NCBI RefSeq assembly: GCF_018294505.1
Contig: NC_057808.1
Span: forward strand, 359,932,190 to 359,996,189
Source of the DNA: Triticum aestivum
Lineage: Eukaryota; Streptophyta; Magnoliopsida; Poales; Poaceae
Reading direction: 5' to 3'
Length of the DNA stretch: 64,000 nucleotides
A program made the translations under genes and the position numbers. The notes below the pieces were generated by a model. The model made no database searches. It worked only from the letters and a program-made list of their open reading frames with translations, and was not told the DNA's origin. Every line of letters starts with the position of its first letter. Within the stretch, counting starts at the first letter, position 1. Shown here in pieces: positions 1 to 17,471 of the stretch.

Positions 1-492
1 GGGGCGGCGGGGCCCCGGGGAGGCGGCGAGTGGTGGGGGCGGCGGCGTGCGGCGGGCGCCGGCGGCGGCGGCGGGGTGGGAAGTGGTGGCGGGGCTCGGC
101 GAGGAGAGAACGGCGAGGAGAGAACAGAGTAACGGGCAGGGGGGTACGGGCCGTTAGGTAGTGCCCTCTTTGCCGTCTGCCTCTCTTTGCCGTCCGCCCT
201 TTTGCCTCTTTGCCGTCTGCTGGCAGACGGCAAAGAGGTGGGCCGTTAAGTTTTTTCCAAACAGGCGGGGGGTGGGGGCCACCTCTCTCTTTGCCGTCTG
301 CCAGCGGACGGCAAAGATTCTCTGCCATCTGCTGGCTGACGGCAAAGAGCTCGCAGATGGCAAAGAGCTTCTTTGCCGTCTGCCATTTCTTTGCCGTCTG
401 CTTTTGGGTAGCTGATGGCAAAGAGCTTCTTTGCCGTCAGCTAGCAGACGGCAAAGAGCTGGCAGATGGCAAATTAGCTGATTCCAGTAGTA
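1..492. mobile_element. CACTA transposon terminus with subterminal repeats
   Basis: The stretch 165-475 is packed with direct and inverted copies of a short motif, CTTTGCCGTCTGC and its complement GCAGACGGCAAAG, as found in subterminal regions of grass CACTA (En/Spm-like) elements where transposase binds. The right edge reads ATTCCAGTAGTA (481-492), the complement of a CACTACTGGAAT terminus with the outermost G changed to A. From 493 the sequence becomes the interior of a Gypsy element, so the CACTA is inserted in it. Bases 1-130 are extremely GC-rich (GGC runs) and probably belong to the same element. No transposase is visible; the rest lies left of the window. Confidence 0.7.
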
Positions 493-1443
493 TGCTTCAT
501 CTTTTTAATATCTTTCGTGAAAATAAGGATTCCGATAATTGTTCCCAAGTGCTACAAGAAGAATGCATTAAAATGTTTGGCACTAAATTTTTGAATGATG
601 AGCATGATTGCAATGTTGTAAGTATGAACTCCTTAAATATCCATGATGCTAATGATATGCAAAGCCACAAGCTTGGGGAAGCTATGTTTGATGAAGATGA
701 TATTTTTAGTCGCCCAAGTTTTTGATGAGAATATTTATTATGATGAAAGCATGCCTCCTATTTATGATGATTATATTTATGAAAGTGGGTTTCGAAGAGT
801 GTCAACTTTAGGAAGTAATGATCCCACTATTTTAGAGGGTGTTCAATCTTATTGTGATAATTATGAAAGTGGATTTGGAGAGGTCATGACTTTATTTAGT
901 GATGAATCCACTATTTCGGAAGAGGTTCCAATTGATTATGAGAACAATGTTGCTATCTATGATGATTATTGTGATGACATGTATGCTATAAATAATAATG
1001 ATAACCATGAAACTTGTCATAATGATTTTAATTTTCAATTGGATTATGCCTCACATGATAGTTATTTTGTTGAGTTTGCTCCCACTACTATTCATGAGAA
1101 GAAATTTGCTTATGTGGAGAGTAATAAAAATTCTATGCTTGTAGATCATGAAAAGAATGCTTTATGTGATGGTTATATTGTTGAATTCATTCATGATGCT
1201 ACTGAAAATTATTATGAGGGAGGAATATATGCTTGTAGGAATTGCAATAATATCAAGTTTCCTCTCTATGTGCTTAAAATCTTGAAGTTACGCTTGTTTT
1301 GCTTTCCTATGCTAGTTCATTCTTGTTCCCATAAATTGTTTGCTCACAAAATCCCTATGCATAGGAAGTGGGTTAGACTTAAATGTGCTAGTCATATTCT
1401 TCATGATGCTCTCTTTATGTTTCAATTCTTATCTTTTATGTGA
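493..1443 (+). pseudogene. Acidic ORF of non-autonomous Gypsy element, frameshifted
   Basis: The frame runs from the CACTA junction to about 723, where it stops (SRPSF then TGA). The next frame resumes at once with DENIYYDESMPP and runs to the stop at 1441-1443. One extra T in the run at about 719-724 explains the break, so this is a single protein with a +1 frameshift. The product is rich in Asp, Glu, Asn and Tyr, has no recognisable gag or pol motif, and ends with an IPMHRKWVRLK motif shared with the 447-residue ORF at 27437-28780 (MPMHRKRVRLR). Function unknown; these are element proteins, not host genes. Confidence 0.6.
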
Positions 1444-4295
1444 GCATCATTGAAATCATCATGCCTAGCTAGGGGCGTTAAACGTTAGCGCTTGTTGGGA
1501 GGCAACCCATTTTTATTTTTGTTCTTTGCTTTTTGCTCCTGTTTAGTAATAAATAATTCATCTAGCCTCTGGTTAGATGTGGTTTTATGTTTTAATTAGT
1601 GTTTGTGCCAAGTAGAACCTTTGGGAAGACTTGGGTGAAGTCTTTGCGATCTTGCTGTAAAAAACAGAAACTTTTGCGCTCACGAGATTAGCTGCCATTG
1701 TTTACTGAGAGTGCTTTTAGGTTGATTCTTTTTGAAGAAGATTAATAGACAAACTCCTTAGGTCCACCAATTTATTTCAGAATTTTTGGAGTTACAGAAG
1801 TATTCGAATGATACAGATTGCTACAGACTGTTCTGTTTTTGACAGATTCTGTTTTCTATGTGTTGTTTGCTTATTTTGATGAATCTATGAGTAGTATCGG
1901 AGGGTATGAACCATAGAGAAGTTGGAATACAGTAGATATTACACCAATATGAATTTAGAATGAGTTCACAACAGTACCTAAGTGGTGATTTATTTTCTTA
2001 TACCAACGGAGCTTACGAGTTTTCTGTTAAGTTTTGTGTTGTGAAGTTTTCAAGTTTTGGGTAAAGATTCGATGGACTATGGAATAAGGAGTGGTAAGAG
2101 CCTAAGCTTGGGGATGCCCAAGGCACACCAAGGTAATATTCAAGGACAACCAAGAGCCTGCGCTTGGGGATGCCCCGGATGGCATCCCCTCTTTCGTCTT
2201 CGTTCATCGGTAACTTTACTTGGAGCTATATTTTTATTCACCACATGATATGTGTTTTGCTTGGAATGTCATTTTATTTTATTTAGTTTTGCTTGCTGTT
2301 TGAATAATATCCCAAGATCTGAAATTCTTAAATGATAGAGAGTCTTCACATAGTTACATAATTATTCGACTACTCATTGATCTTCACTTATATCTTTCAG
2401 AGTAGTTTGTCGTTTGCTCTAGTGCTTCACTTATTTTTAGAGCACGGTGGTGGTTTTATTTTATAGAAATTATTGAACTCTCATGCTTCACTTATATTAT
2501 TTTGAGAGTCTTTAGTACAGCATGGTAATTTGCTTTGGTTATGAAATTAGTCCTAATATGATGGGCATCCAAGATGGGTATAATAAAAACTTCCATATAG
2601 AGTGCATTGAATACTATGAGAAGTTTGATACTTCATAATTGTTTTGAGATATAAAGATGGTGATATTAGAGTCGTGCTAGTTGAGTAATTGTGAAATTGA
2701 GAAATACTTGTGTCGAGGTTTGCATGTTCCGTAGCATGCACGTATGGTAACTGTTGTGTGACAAATTTGAAGCATGAGGTGTTCTTTGATTGCCTTCCTT
2801 ATGAGTGGCGGTCGGGGACGAGCGATGGTCTTTTCCTACCAATCTATCCCCCTAGGAGCATGCACGTAGTGCTTGGTTTTTATGACTTGTAGATTTTTGC
2901 AATAAGTATGTGAGTTCTTCATGACTAATGTTGAGTCCATGGATTATACGCACTCTCACATTTCCATCATTGCTAGCCTTTTCGGTACCATGCATTGCCC
3001 TTTCTCACCTCGTGAGTTGGTGCAAACTTCGCCGGTGCATCCAAACCCTGTGATATGATACGTTCTATCACACATAAGCCTCCCTATATCATCCTCAAAA
3101 GAGCCACCATACCTACCTATCATGGCATTTCCATAGCCATTCCGAGATATATTGCCATGCAACTTTCCACCGTTCCGTTTATTATGACACGCTTCATCAT
3201 TGTCATATTGCCTTGCATGATCATGTAGTTGACATCATATTTGTGGCAAGGGCACCATTCATAATTTTTCATACATGTCACTCTTGATTCATTGCCCATC
3301 CCGGTACACCGCCGGAGGCACTCATATAGAGTCATATTTTGAGTATCAAGTTGTAATCATTGAGTTGTAAATAAATAGAAGTGTGATGATCATCATTATT
3401 AGAGCATTGTCCCGTGAGAAAAAAAAAAGAAAAAGATAAAGGCAAAAAAAGTCCAAATAAAAAAAGAGAAAGGCCAAATAAAAAAGGAAGGCCAAAAAAG
3501 AAGAAGGGACAATGCTACTATACTTTTTCCACACTTGTGCTTCAAAGTAGCACCATGATCTTCATGATAGAGAATCTCTTATTTTGTCACTTTCATATAC
3601 TAGTGGGAATTTTTCATTATAGAATTTGGCTTGTATATTCCAACAATGGGCTTCCTCAAATGCCCTAGGTCTTCGTGAGCAAGCAAGTTGGATGCACACC
3701 CACTTAGTTTCTTTTGTTGAGCTTTCATACATTTATAGCTCTAGTGCATCCGTTGCATGACAATCCCTACTCTTCGCATTGACATCAATTGATGGGCAAC
3801 TCCATAGCCCGTTGATTAGCCGCGTCGATGTGAGACTTTCTCCTTTTTTGTCTTCTCCACACAACCTCCATCATTATATTCTATTCCACCCATAGTGCTA
3901 TGTCCATGGCTCGCACTCATGTATTGCGTGAAAGCTGAAAAAGTTTGAGAATACTAAAGTATGAAATAATTACTTGGCTTGTCATCGGGGTTGTGCATGA
4001 TGGGAGCATTTTGTGTGACGAAAATGGAGCATGGCCAAACTATATGATTTTGTAGGGATGAGCTTTCTTTGGCTATGTTATTTTTTGAAGACATGATTGC
4101 TTAGTTAGTATGCTTGAAGTATTACTATTTTTATGTCAATACTAAAATTTTGTCTTGAATCTTTCGGATCTGAACATTCATGCCACAATAAAGAAAATTA
4201 CATTGAAAATTATGTTAGGTAGCATTCCACATTAAAAATTCTGTTTTTATCATTTACCTACTCGAGGACGAGCAGGAATTAAGCTTGGGGATGCT
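1444..4295 (+). other. Non-coding interior of Gypsy element
   Basis: No convincing gene. The stretch has oligo-A/G DNA at 3417-3510, several AAGCTTGGGGATGC copies, and ends in a purine-rich GAATTAAGCTTGGGGATGC just before the 3' LTR, in the place expected for the polypurine tract. Closely similar DNA recurs at 28800-31829. Confidence 0.6.
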
Positions 4296-5990
4296 TGATA
4301 CGTCTCCAACGTATCTATAATTTTTGATTGTTCCATGCTATTATATTATCTGTTTTGGATGTTTAATGGGCTTTAATATGCTATTTTATATTATTTTTGG
4401 GACTAACCTATTAACCTAGAGCGCAGTGCCAGTTTCTGTTTTTTTCCTTGTTTTTGAGTATCGCAGAAAAGGAATACCAAATGGAGTTCAATTGACCTAA
4501 AATTTCACGGAGATTGTTTTTCAACCAAAAGAAGCCCACGGAGTATCGGAGATGGACCAGAAGAGTCCCGAGGCCACCACGAGGGTGGGGGGCGCGCCCT
4601 ACCCCTTGGGCGTGCCCCCTACCTCGTGGCCGCCTCGGAGACCCCCCTGACTTGTTCCCAGCGCCAACACCTCTTATATATACCCAAACTTCCAGAACGT
4701 AACCTAGATTGGGAGTTCCGCCACCGCAAGCCTCTGTAGCCACCAAAAACCAACCGGGGCCCAGTTCTGGCACCCTGCCGGAGGGGGGATCCCTCACCGG
4801 TGGCCATCTTCATCATCCCGGCGCTCTCCATGACAAGGAGGGAGTAGTTCACCCTCGGGGCTGAGGGTATGTACCAGTAGCTATGTGTTTGATCTCTCTC
4901 TCTCTCTCTCTCTCGTGTTCTTGATTCGGCACGATCTTGATGTATCGCGAGCTTTGCTATTATAGTTGGATCTTATGATGTTTCTCCCTCTCCACTCTCT
5001 TGTAATGGATTGAATTTTACTTGAAGTTATCTTATCAGATTGAGTCTTTAAGGATTTGAGAACACTTGATGTATGTCTTGCATGTGCTTATCTGTGGTGA
5101 CAATGGGATATTCACGTGATCTACTTGATGTATGTTTTGGTGATCAACTTGCGGGTTCAGTGACCTTGTGAACTTATGCATAGGGGTTGGCATACGTTTT
5201 CGTCTTGACTCTCCGGTAGAAACTTTGGGGCACTCTTTGAAGTTCTTTGTGTTGGTTGAATAGATGAATCTGAGATTGTGTGATGCATATCGTATAATCA
5301 TACCCACGAATACTTGAGGTGACATTGGAGTATCTAGGTGACATTAGGGTTTTGGTTGATCTGTGTCTTAAGGTGTTATTCTAGTACAAACTCTATGATA
5401 GATCGAACGGAAAGAATAGCTTCGTGTTATTTTACTACGGACTCTTGAATAGATCGATCAGAAAGGATAACTTTGAGGTGGTTTCGTACCTACAATAATC
5501 TCTTCGTTTGTTCTCCGCTATTAGTGACTTTGGAGTGACTCTTTGTTGCATGTTGAGGGATTATTATATGATCTAATTATGTTATCATTGTTGAGAGAAC
5601 TTGCACTAGTGAAAGTATGAACCCTAGGCCTTGTTTCAACGCATTGCAATACCGTTTTCACTCACTTTTATCATTAGTTACCTTGCTGTTTTTATATTTT
5701 CAGATTACAAAAGCCTACATCTACCATCCATATTGCACTTGTATCACCATCTCTTCGCCGAACTAGTGCACCTATACAATATACCATTGTATTGGGTGTG
5801 CTGGGGACACAAGAGACTCTTTGTTATTTAGTTGCAGGGTTATTTGAGAGAGGCCATCTTCATCCTACGCCTCCCACGGATTGATAAGCCTTAGGTCATC
5901 CACTTGAGGGAAATTTGCTACTGTCCTACAAACCTCTGCACTTGAAGGCCCAACAACGTCTACAAGAAGAAGGTTGCGTAGTAGACATCA
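4296..5990 (+). repeat. 3' LTR of Gypsy element (1695 bp)
   Basis: Begins TGATACGTCTCCAACGTATC and ends GTTGCGTAGTAGACATCA, so it has the TG...CA ends of an LTR. Flanking sequence on the right is GTAGG (5991-5995), one copy of the expected 5-bp target duplication; the other copy is outside the window. The start resembles the LTR at 31830, but the final kilobase is unrelated to it. Confidence 0.75.
4892..4914. repeat. (CT)n microsatellite
   Basis: About eleven CT units inside the LTR. Simple repeat of no evident function; possible marker. Confidence 0.9.
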
Positions 5991-5995
5991 GTAGG

Positions 5996-6340
5996 TTAGG
6001 TAACTAATTAAGTAGATGTTAATTTAGGGCAGTGGTGTTTAGTTTATAGAAAAAATTCAATATTGTTTTTTACTGTTTTTTAGTAAGTGTTTAATAGAAT
6101 TACTTAGAAAATTAATAGAACTAGTTAAACTAGTTTATTTTTAGTAAGTACTAGTTTATTTTATTTATAGTAAGTGCTTAGTTGAACTAGTTGAATTAAT
6201 AAAACTAGTATATTTTTAGTAAGAAAATTTAGGTATATGAGATTTGATGATCTAATTAAATTTTTACTATAGAACTAGTTTATTTTTAGTAAGAAAATTA
6301 ATAGAACTAGTTTATTTTTTAGTTAAAAAAATTATTTCCA
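5996..6340. repeat. AT-rich direct repeats
   Basis: Several copies of AACTAGTTTATTTTTAGTAAG and shorter derivatives follow one another. No coding potential. Probably an internal low-complexity part of the CACTA element. Confidence 0.6.
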
Positions 6341-6354
6341 CATCGACGTCGACG

Positions 6355-6756
6355 ATGCCTATCCCGCATCCTCGTCGTCGACTCGGCGGAGGAGGCCTGC
6401 TTGATCAGAGGGGCCATGTCCGGGACTGGGCTCTGCCGGGCTGGTACTGGGAGGTGCTACCTTCCGGGGGGCGCAGCTTGGGGAGGAGCCAGCCCGTCGT
6501 TGACCCGAACCTTCTTTGGTGGTGGTCGCGTGGGCTAGTGACGGTGCGGGGGCTTGAGGACGCCGTGGAGGTGGTACGTCACCGTGTCAGCGAGGAGGAC
6601 GAGCACGTCCGTCACTACATGGTTGCGTTGGGGGGTAGGTTCTCCAATACCTGGCAGGTTCTTCAGGGATCTCACTGGAGCTATGATCCTGTGATAGTTC
6701 CTTCTCTTTGGGTGTCCATCGCCCGCACCAATACCCGTCGTTTGCTACGGTTTTAG
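6355..6756 (+). CDS. Hypothetical protein, 133 aa, inside CACTA element
   Basis: Open from ATG (6355) to TAG (6754-6756). The product is basic and Trp-rich (LPGWYWEVLPSGG near the start, NLLWWWSRGLVTVRG in the middle) with no family I can name. Base composition changes sharply here, from AT-rich upstream to GC-rich within the ORF, which suggests a captured exon. It may be one exon of a longer gene together with the B3-like exons downstream, since about 1.2 kb separates them and splice-like sites occur between. Expression is unknown. Confidence 0.35.
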   Translation: MPIPHPRRRLGGGGLLDQRGHVRDWALPGWYWEVLPSGGRSLGRSQPVVDPNLLWWWSRGLVTVRGLEDAVEVVRHRVSEEDEHVRHYMVALGGRFSNTWQVLQGSHWSYDPVIVPSLWVSIARTNTRRLLRF

Positions 6757-7499
6757 CTGTATTAGTGATATTATATGTATGATACTATTCGAGGTGTATT
6801 AGTGATAATATTCGACGATGTACGGATGAAAGAGATGACTTAGTTTTGCTTATTGAATGCATGCTAATTTGAATACTAATTTATTTTACGATTTGGTTTT
6901 GCGTATTGCATGCTCAAATTGGAAAACTACTCCTACTTTGAATGTTAAAATTGGAGAGCACTATGCAAGGCGTATGCATTTGATTAATTGATAGCTTATA
7001 GGGTTTTTGTTTTTGCAGAAATCAAGGAACCCCTCCATCATCACCGCCATCGTCCCCGTCACCGACACCTCCGACCTCGAGGTGAGACCTGCCAAATCTC
7101 CATGTCAATATGAGTCCTATAAGACATTTTGATATGTTTTTCATATATTTTGAACCATTGAAATGCAATGACCATCAAATTTGAATGCTCAAATGATGTA
7201 GATATAAACATTTATATCTTGTGTTACTCAGATAGGATATGTGCTTGCCCAAGTGGTCGGCCATGTTTGCAGGTTACACCTCCTATAGTGGCCTATGTTT
7301 TGCCGGAGTGTTGATTAATTTCCGTTCTGGCAAATTTCAGGCGCTCGATATGTCCTTTTTTAGCAAAGGTCATGCCGGATTTTCCGTGAATTCTGGCATG
7401 ATTTGTGCTAGAATATGTAGGAAATATCGAGCGGCCTGGATTTTCTAGAAAATAATTAAACGACATTTCGGGTTGACTTTAAGTCTGTCGAGGCTCCAT

Positions 7500-7840
7500 C
7501 ACCGAAGGTCAAAAAATCAGTGAGGGAGTGTATACACCATATATGAGAGAGGACGAAGAAGCTCGACTGTTGTCGTGGGGGTCGTTTCTCCTTCTCCGGG
7601 TGCTAGACCTTTGTTATGCACTAGGGGAAGGAGGAGTAACGACCATCACCGACGGTCGCAAATGTCAAAGAGGAATCAGTGAGTGAGAGTCTCCACCACA
7701 TATGAGAGGATGAAAAATCCCGACTGTTGTCGTGGGGGTCGCTTCTCCTTTGCTCCCGTGTGCTAGAACTTTTGGTGTAATGTACTCGGGGACGAAAGGA
7801 GGAGCGATCATCACCAACGGTCGAATGTATACACCACGCG
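7500..7840. repeat. Two-copy tandem repeat (~155-bp period)
   Basis: GACTGTTGTCGTGGGGGTCG occurs at 7565 and again at 7720, and flanking text (ATCAGTGAG...; CACCATATATGAGAG / CACCACATATGAGAG; GGAGGAG...ACCATCACC / GGAGGAGCGATCATCACC) is duplicated with drift. It lies between the hypothetical ORF and the B3-like pseudogene. Confidence 0.6.
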
Positions 7841-7972
7841 AGCTGAGAGTTTTCAAGAAAAAGACTCGGCAGACCGATAGTCAACCCGTGATGAATAATA
7901 ATGATCTAATTTAGTTTTTGTAGTACATATATTGAATTGTACAAGTTTATCTTTAAATTATGAACCTAGGAA

Positions 7973-9168
7973 ATGTCGTCGTCGGACGACAAAAGTCTCC
8001 CGGGGGAGTGCGACTGGTGCGGCGACGATCGGGTCAGTGCGACAGGCCTCACCTGGACGAAGATCGGCGCTTCAGCATTAAGCTCCAGGAGACCTTCGAT
8101 GTTGAAATGGTACGCAAAGTGTTTTTTTCGTAATTAAGCATGATTTCAACTATTTCAACGTGTAATTTTCATCTTTTACAATTCGAGTAGCTTATCCCAT
8201 GCCATGCAAGACGCTATCTCTTGGAGAGGATGGATTTTGAAGACCATGAAAATTTGAAACAAAGAAAATTCACCTAAGGACCCATCATGGTGTGGATTTT
8301 GAAGTAAATCTGTACAATTCTGAGAGCATAACCCATTTTGGTTGCAAAAATTAGGAAGCACTTTGTAAGATGTATGGTTTTTATGAGGGTATGCTTGTCA
8401 CCATGGATCTTGGTGATCCTGACATCAACCAAGACAATATGGACATTTGGATCGTTGTTGATACGCTTACAATTCTACCGCTATGTGAGTTTCTCAAACA
8501 TAATTATTAACTAATTTATATTGTTTATTTCAAAATAGTTGATAGCTTATTTCCATTGACAGCTTATTTTCATTCTTCAAACAATGTGCGGAAGATGGTA
8601 GACAGAACCTACTACACCGATGGTTCTGAGTTAACTTATCAGGAGAAAAATCATATGATCGCATTTTGTACTGATCTTAAGAATTATAATATCTATTATC
8701 AAACTCCTCCACATTATGGTGAATACGTGCCACTAGTGCAGGTGTTGAACCACGGTAACATCCATGGAGATGCCATGGTAAGATTTTTTACTATTACGAC
8801 ATCCGTGCATCTTTTGCATAAATTATTTTAAAGCTTAAGTACATTGCTAACTACGAAGTTATTACTATGTTTTTCAACAGAAAATCCCGTTGGATGTGTG
8901 CCTCATCTGATGTATCATAATGGTCGCCATGATGTTTTGAACATACAGCCAGGTCATCCTACGAGTCCCACATGTCCATATCGGATTTCTAAAACCAGTG
9001 AAGACATGATAATCAAATAATGGAAAAAATGTATGGTCAGTCGTAGGGAGGTTCTTGGAAGCAAGATTGTGCGAAAGGCAAGAATTGGAGACAGGATAAT
9101 CTCCATTCTCCATAATGGAGAGTCAGGGGCTATCTTGTTTTATGCTATTTTACCTAGGAGAAGGTAGT
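7973..9168 (+). pseudogene. B3 DNA-binding-domain-like gene, decayed, four exons
   Basis: Four exon-like blocks with GT/AG borders: 7973-8109 (starts MSSSDD), 8191-8484, 8563-8777 and 8881-9168. Joined, they read like a plant protein with two B3-type domains: block two has THFGCKN, LCKMYGFYEGMLVTMDL; block three has RTYYTDGSELTYQEKNH; block four has VLGSKIVRKARIGDRIISIL. B3 proteins are plant-specific DNA-binding transcription factors. Several lesions show it is dead: a frame change after KQRK in block two, TAG where KNWEAL is expected, a 1-base loss after DVC in block four, and TAA after DMIIK. It lies inside a CACTA element, so it is best read as captured host sequence. Assignment to B3 is by pattern recognition only. 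Confidence 0.5.
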
Positions 9169-9368
9169 AGGTCTTAGATAATACTCATGATCATGTGCTA
9201 AGAACAACTAAGTAGGATTCGTTAGATGACTATGATGATGATGTGGTATCGAGTAGAAGTTGTATGATCGATGATGACGAGTATGACTTGTTATTATGAT
9301 ACCAATGATGAGTTATTTATTATTATGATCGATGATGCATGATGCTAAGTTGTTATATGAGTATGATG

Positions 9369-9563
9369 AGTTATTATATATATCAGTAGGTGAAATGAAC
9401 ATGGATTAGATTCAAGTGGAGGCAACATGTGGCGCACATCGAAAGTACTACTAATTCAAACTAGATCAAGTTTGGATTAGTAGTACTTTCGACATGCACC
9501 ACATGTTGCCTCCACTTGAATCTACTCCACGTTCATTTCACCCACTGTTATATATAATAACTA
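9369..9563. repeat. Long near-perfect inverted repeat (hairpin)
   Basis: The left arm (AGTTATTATATATATCAGTAGGTGAAATGAAC... from 9369) is complemented by the right arm ending at about 9563, around a short centre near 9467-9476. Inner arms carry AAGTGGAGGCAACATGTGG and its complement CCACATGTTGCCTCCACTT. Arms are about 90 nt with a few mismatches, so a transcript would fold into one long stem. It may be a MITE nested in the CACTA element or a small-RNA-producing foldback. Confidence 0.75.
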
Positions 9564-9865
9564 ATCATGGTCATAAAATCATATGATAAAAGTACTATAT
9601 ATAAAACCACAACGAAAATAAGCTGTATTTTTAAAAATACAGGAAAAGTTAGCAGCAGCGCTTTTCAGAAGAAGCGCTACTACTACTTAGTACTATCAGT
9701 AGCGCTTACTAAAGAAAAGCGCTACTGCTAACTAGGTATAGCAGTAGCGCTCCCTTTCCAGCGCTACTGCTACTAGTTAGCTGTAGCGCCTTAGTGGTAG
9801 CGCTTGTACAAGCGCTACTGCTAGCTTAAAAACAAGCGCTACTACTAGGGTTTTCCCTAATAGTG

Positions 9866-11246
9866 TTAGCATACTGTTTCACAACCTTGTTTATGCGTGA
9901 ACCATGTTAATCGTGATCCATCTTCCTATCAGGTTGGTTTCATGGTACGATTATGGAATTCATATACTCCTTGGCATGAGTGGTTACCATGATGTCTGGA
10001 ATATCGTGACCTTTGGTGGTGGCTAGCGCATCAGTGAGCATCATTGTCCTGTGTGGCTGCAAAAAGGGGTGACAATCTTCTAATACTAGATGATACCTCA
10101 CACGTTGTTGCGGGAATGTTTTGCAATATATTCAATGAGAATTAGTTGTATGAAACATGAATATGTAGAGTAATAATATGACAACGGAAATAAAAAAGAA
10201 TATGATTTGTGGTGTTTAGTTATTGTATAATATAAATATCATAATAGCATGTAAATTATCATGCAGCTTGAGGTGGCTTTTTATTCTGCATAGTTGCATA
10301 TGTTGTGGTCGGTCTTTCTTCATGCATGTTGAATGACGAGGCAGCATACTTGCATGTAGAGAGAAATAGGTTAGTGGGGGCTTGTAATATAAATATAATA
10401 ATAGTAATATAGTATGTAAATTATCATGCATGTTGAGGTGGCTTTTTATTATGCATAGTTGCATGTTGTGGTGGGTTTTTCTTCATGCATGCTGAATGAT
10501 GAGATGGCATACTTGTATATGTTCAGAGAAATATGTTAGTGAGGGCTAGCTATTTAGATATAGAAGATTTCTCGATGGAGTTGCCACCACTAGTTCTGGC
10601 TAAGGTCGGGCATAGGTGTGTTGTTGTGCCCATGTGTTCCATAGATAGACCGTGTGATTTGGTGTGCAAGCATCTTGGCTCGAGTGGCTAGATCAATGGC
10701 GACATTGGCTATATGTGTCAGCTCAGCATCCTTGGATTGCATGGTGAGGAGCAAAGGATCGCATGCCATCACATTTTGGCAACATGTGCTTGGCGAGCGA
10801 TCCCTTAGAATTTCTCTGGATGTTATGATTGACAAGGGATGTGTATTGTGGTTGTGTAGGTTCAAGGAACGAGTGGAGCTTACTAGCTATGGTGCCTTTG
10901 CACCATAGATGAGATGTCTTATGTACCCTTTTCAGGCCTGCTGAGGGTATCCTCTCCCTTACTTATTTGTGTTATCGGAAAAAATAATCAACGGTAGACA
11001 TAATTTATGTTTATCTTTATTATTTAGGATCTTGTAATAAATTCATTCAAAGGAAATCCATGTCCACTAGGACAACCATTCTCAACAGTTGGATACAAGT
11101 ATATTAACTAAACTACACATTAAGCAAACAAATGTTCTAAGTGATTGAAAATTATGACAACTCCATCCACATTGTAGGCAGCACTTGTCATGAAGCTTGG
11201 CGAATACCAAAACCTCTCATGGATGGAGTTTTATGGGCACCATGAA
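9866..11246. other. Intergenic DNA downstream of carboxypeptidase gene 1
   Basis: No gene recognised. Contains a two-copy tandem repeat (10227-10560). From about 10990 the text (GATCTTGTAATAAATTCATT, GGAAATCCATGTCCACTAGG) matches the 3' flank of carboxypeptidase gene 2 at 53360-53420, so the duplicated unit extends at least this far. Confidence 0.6.
10227..10560. repeat. Two-copy tandem repeat (165-bp period)
   Basis: GTAAATTATCATGCA occurs at 10251 and 10416, followed in both by TTGAGGTGGCTTTTTATT, GCATAGTTGCAT and TTCTTCATGCATG. Both copies have several CATGCA boxes. No coding potential. Confidence 0.75.

Positions 11247-17471
<6,225 letters not shown>

Larger units (their letters stand above)
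493..5990 (+). mobile_element. Non-autonomous Gypsy LTR retrotransposon, 3' part
   Basis: Internal region (493-4295) plus a 3' LTR (4296-5990). The 5' LTR is beyond the window, cut off by the CACTA at 1-492. The interior has one acidic, domain-less reading frame (493-1443), then about 2.8 kb with no coding signal but with repeated AAGCTTGGGGATGCC motifs (for example near 2092-2108, 2162-2175 and 4282-4294). No protease, reverse transcriptase or integrase is present, so it must be mobilised in trans. The interior matches that of the element at 26316-32905 over long stretches (about 2700-4295 against 30170-31829), so the two are relatives. Confidence 0.75.
5991..9865. mobile_element. CACTA transposon with captured B3-like gene
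   Basis: The right end is TTTTCCCTAATAGTG (9851-9865), complement of a CACTATTAGGGAAAA terminus, preceded by subterminal copies of AGCGCTACTGCT in both orientations (about 9640-9850). The left end is not visible because the Gypsy element at 493-5990 interrupts it. No transposase is recognisable in this part. The cargo is an unidentified ORF (6355-6756), a local duplication (7500-7840), a decayed B3-domain gene (7973-9168) and a hairpin (9369-9563). The 3-bp target duplication would be TTA (9866-9868). Confidence 0.7.

Noticed and set aside
3417..3510. Lys-rich ORF text in oligo-A/G DNA
   Set aside because: Low-complexity purine run inside non-coding Gypsy interior; also present at 30957-31045 with different frame structure.
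9640..9850. Regularly spaced AGCGCTACTGCT words resembling a CRISPR-like array
   Set aside because: Both orientations occur, spacing is irregular and the block ends at a CACTA terminus; they are transposon subterminal repeats, and CRISPR is not expected in a plant genome.
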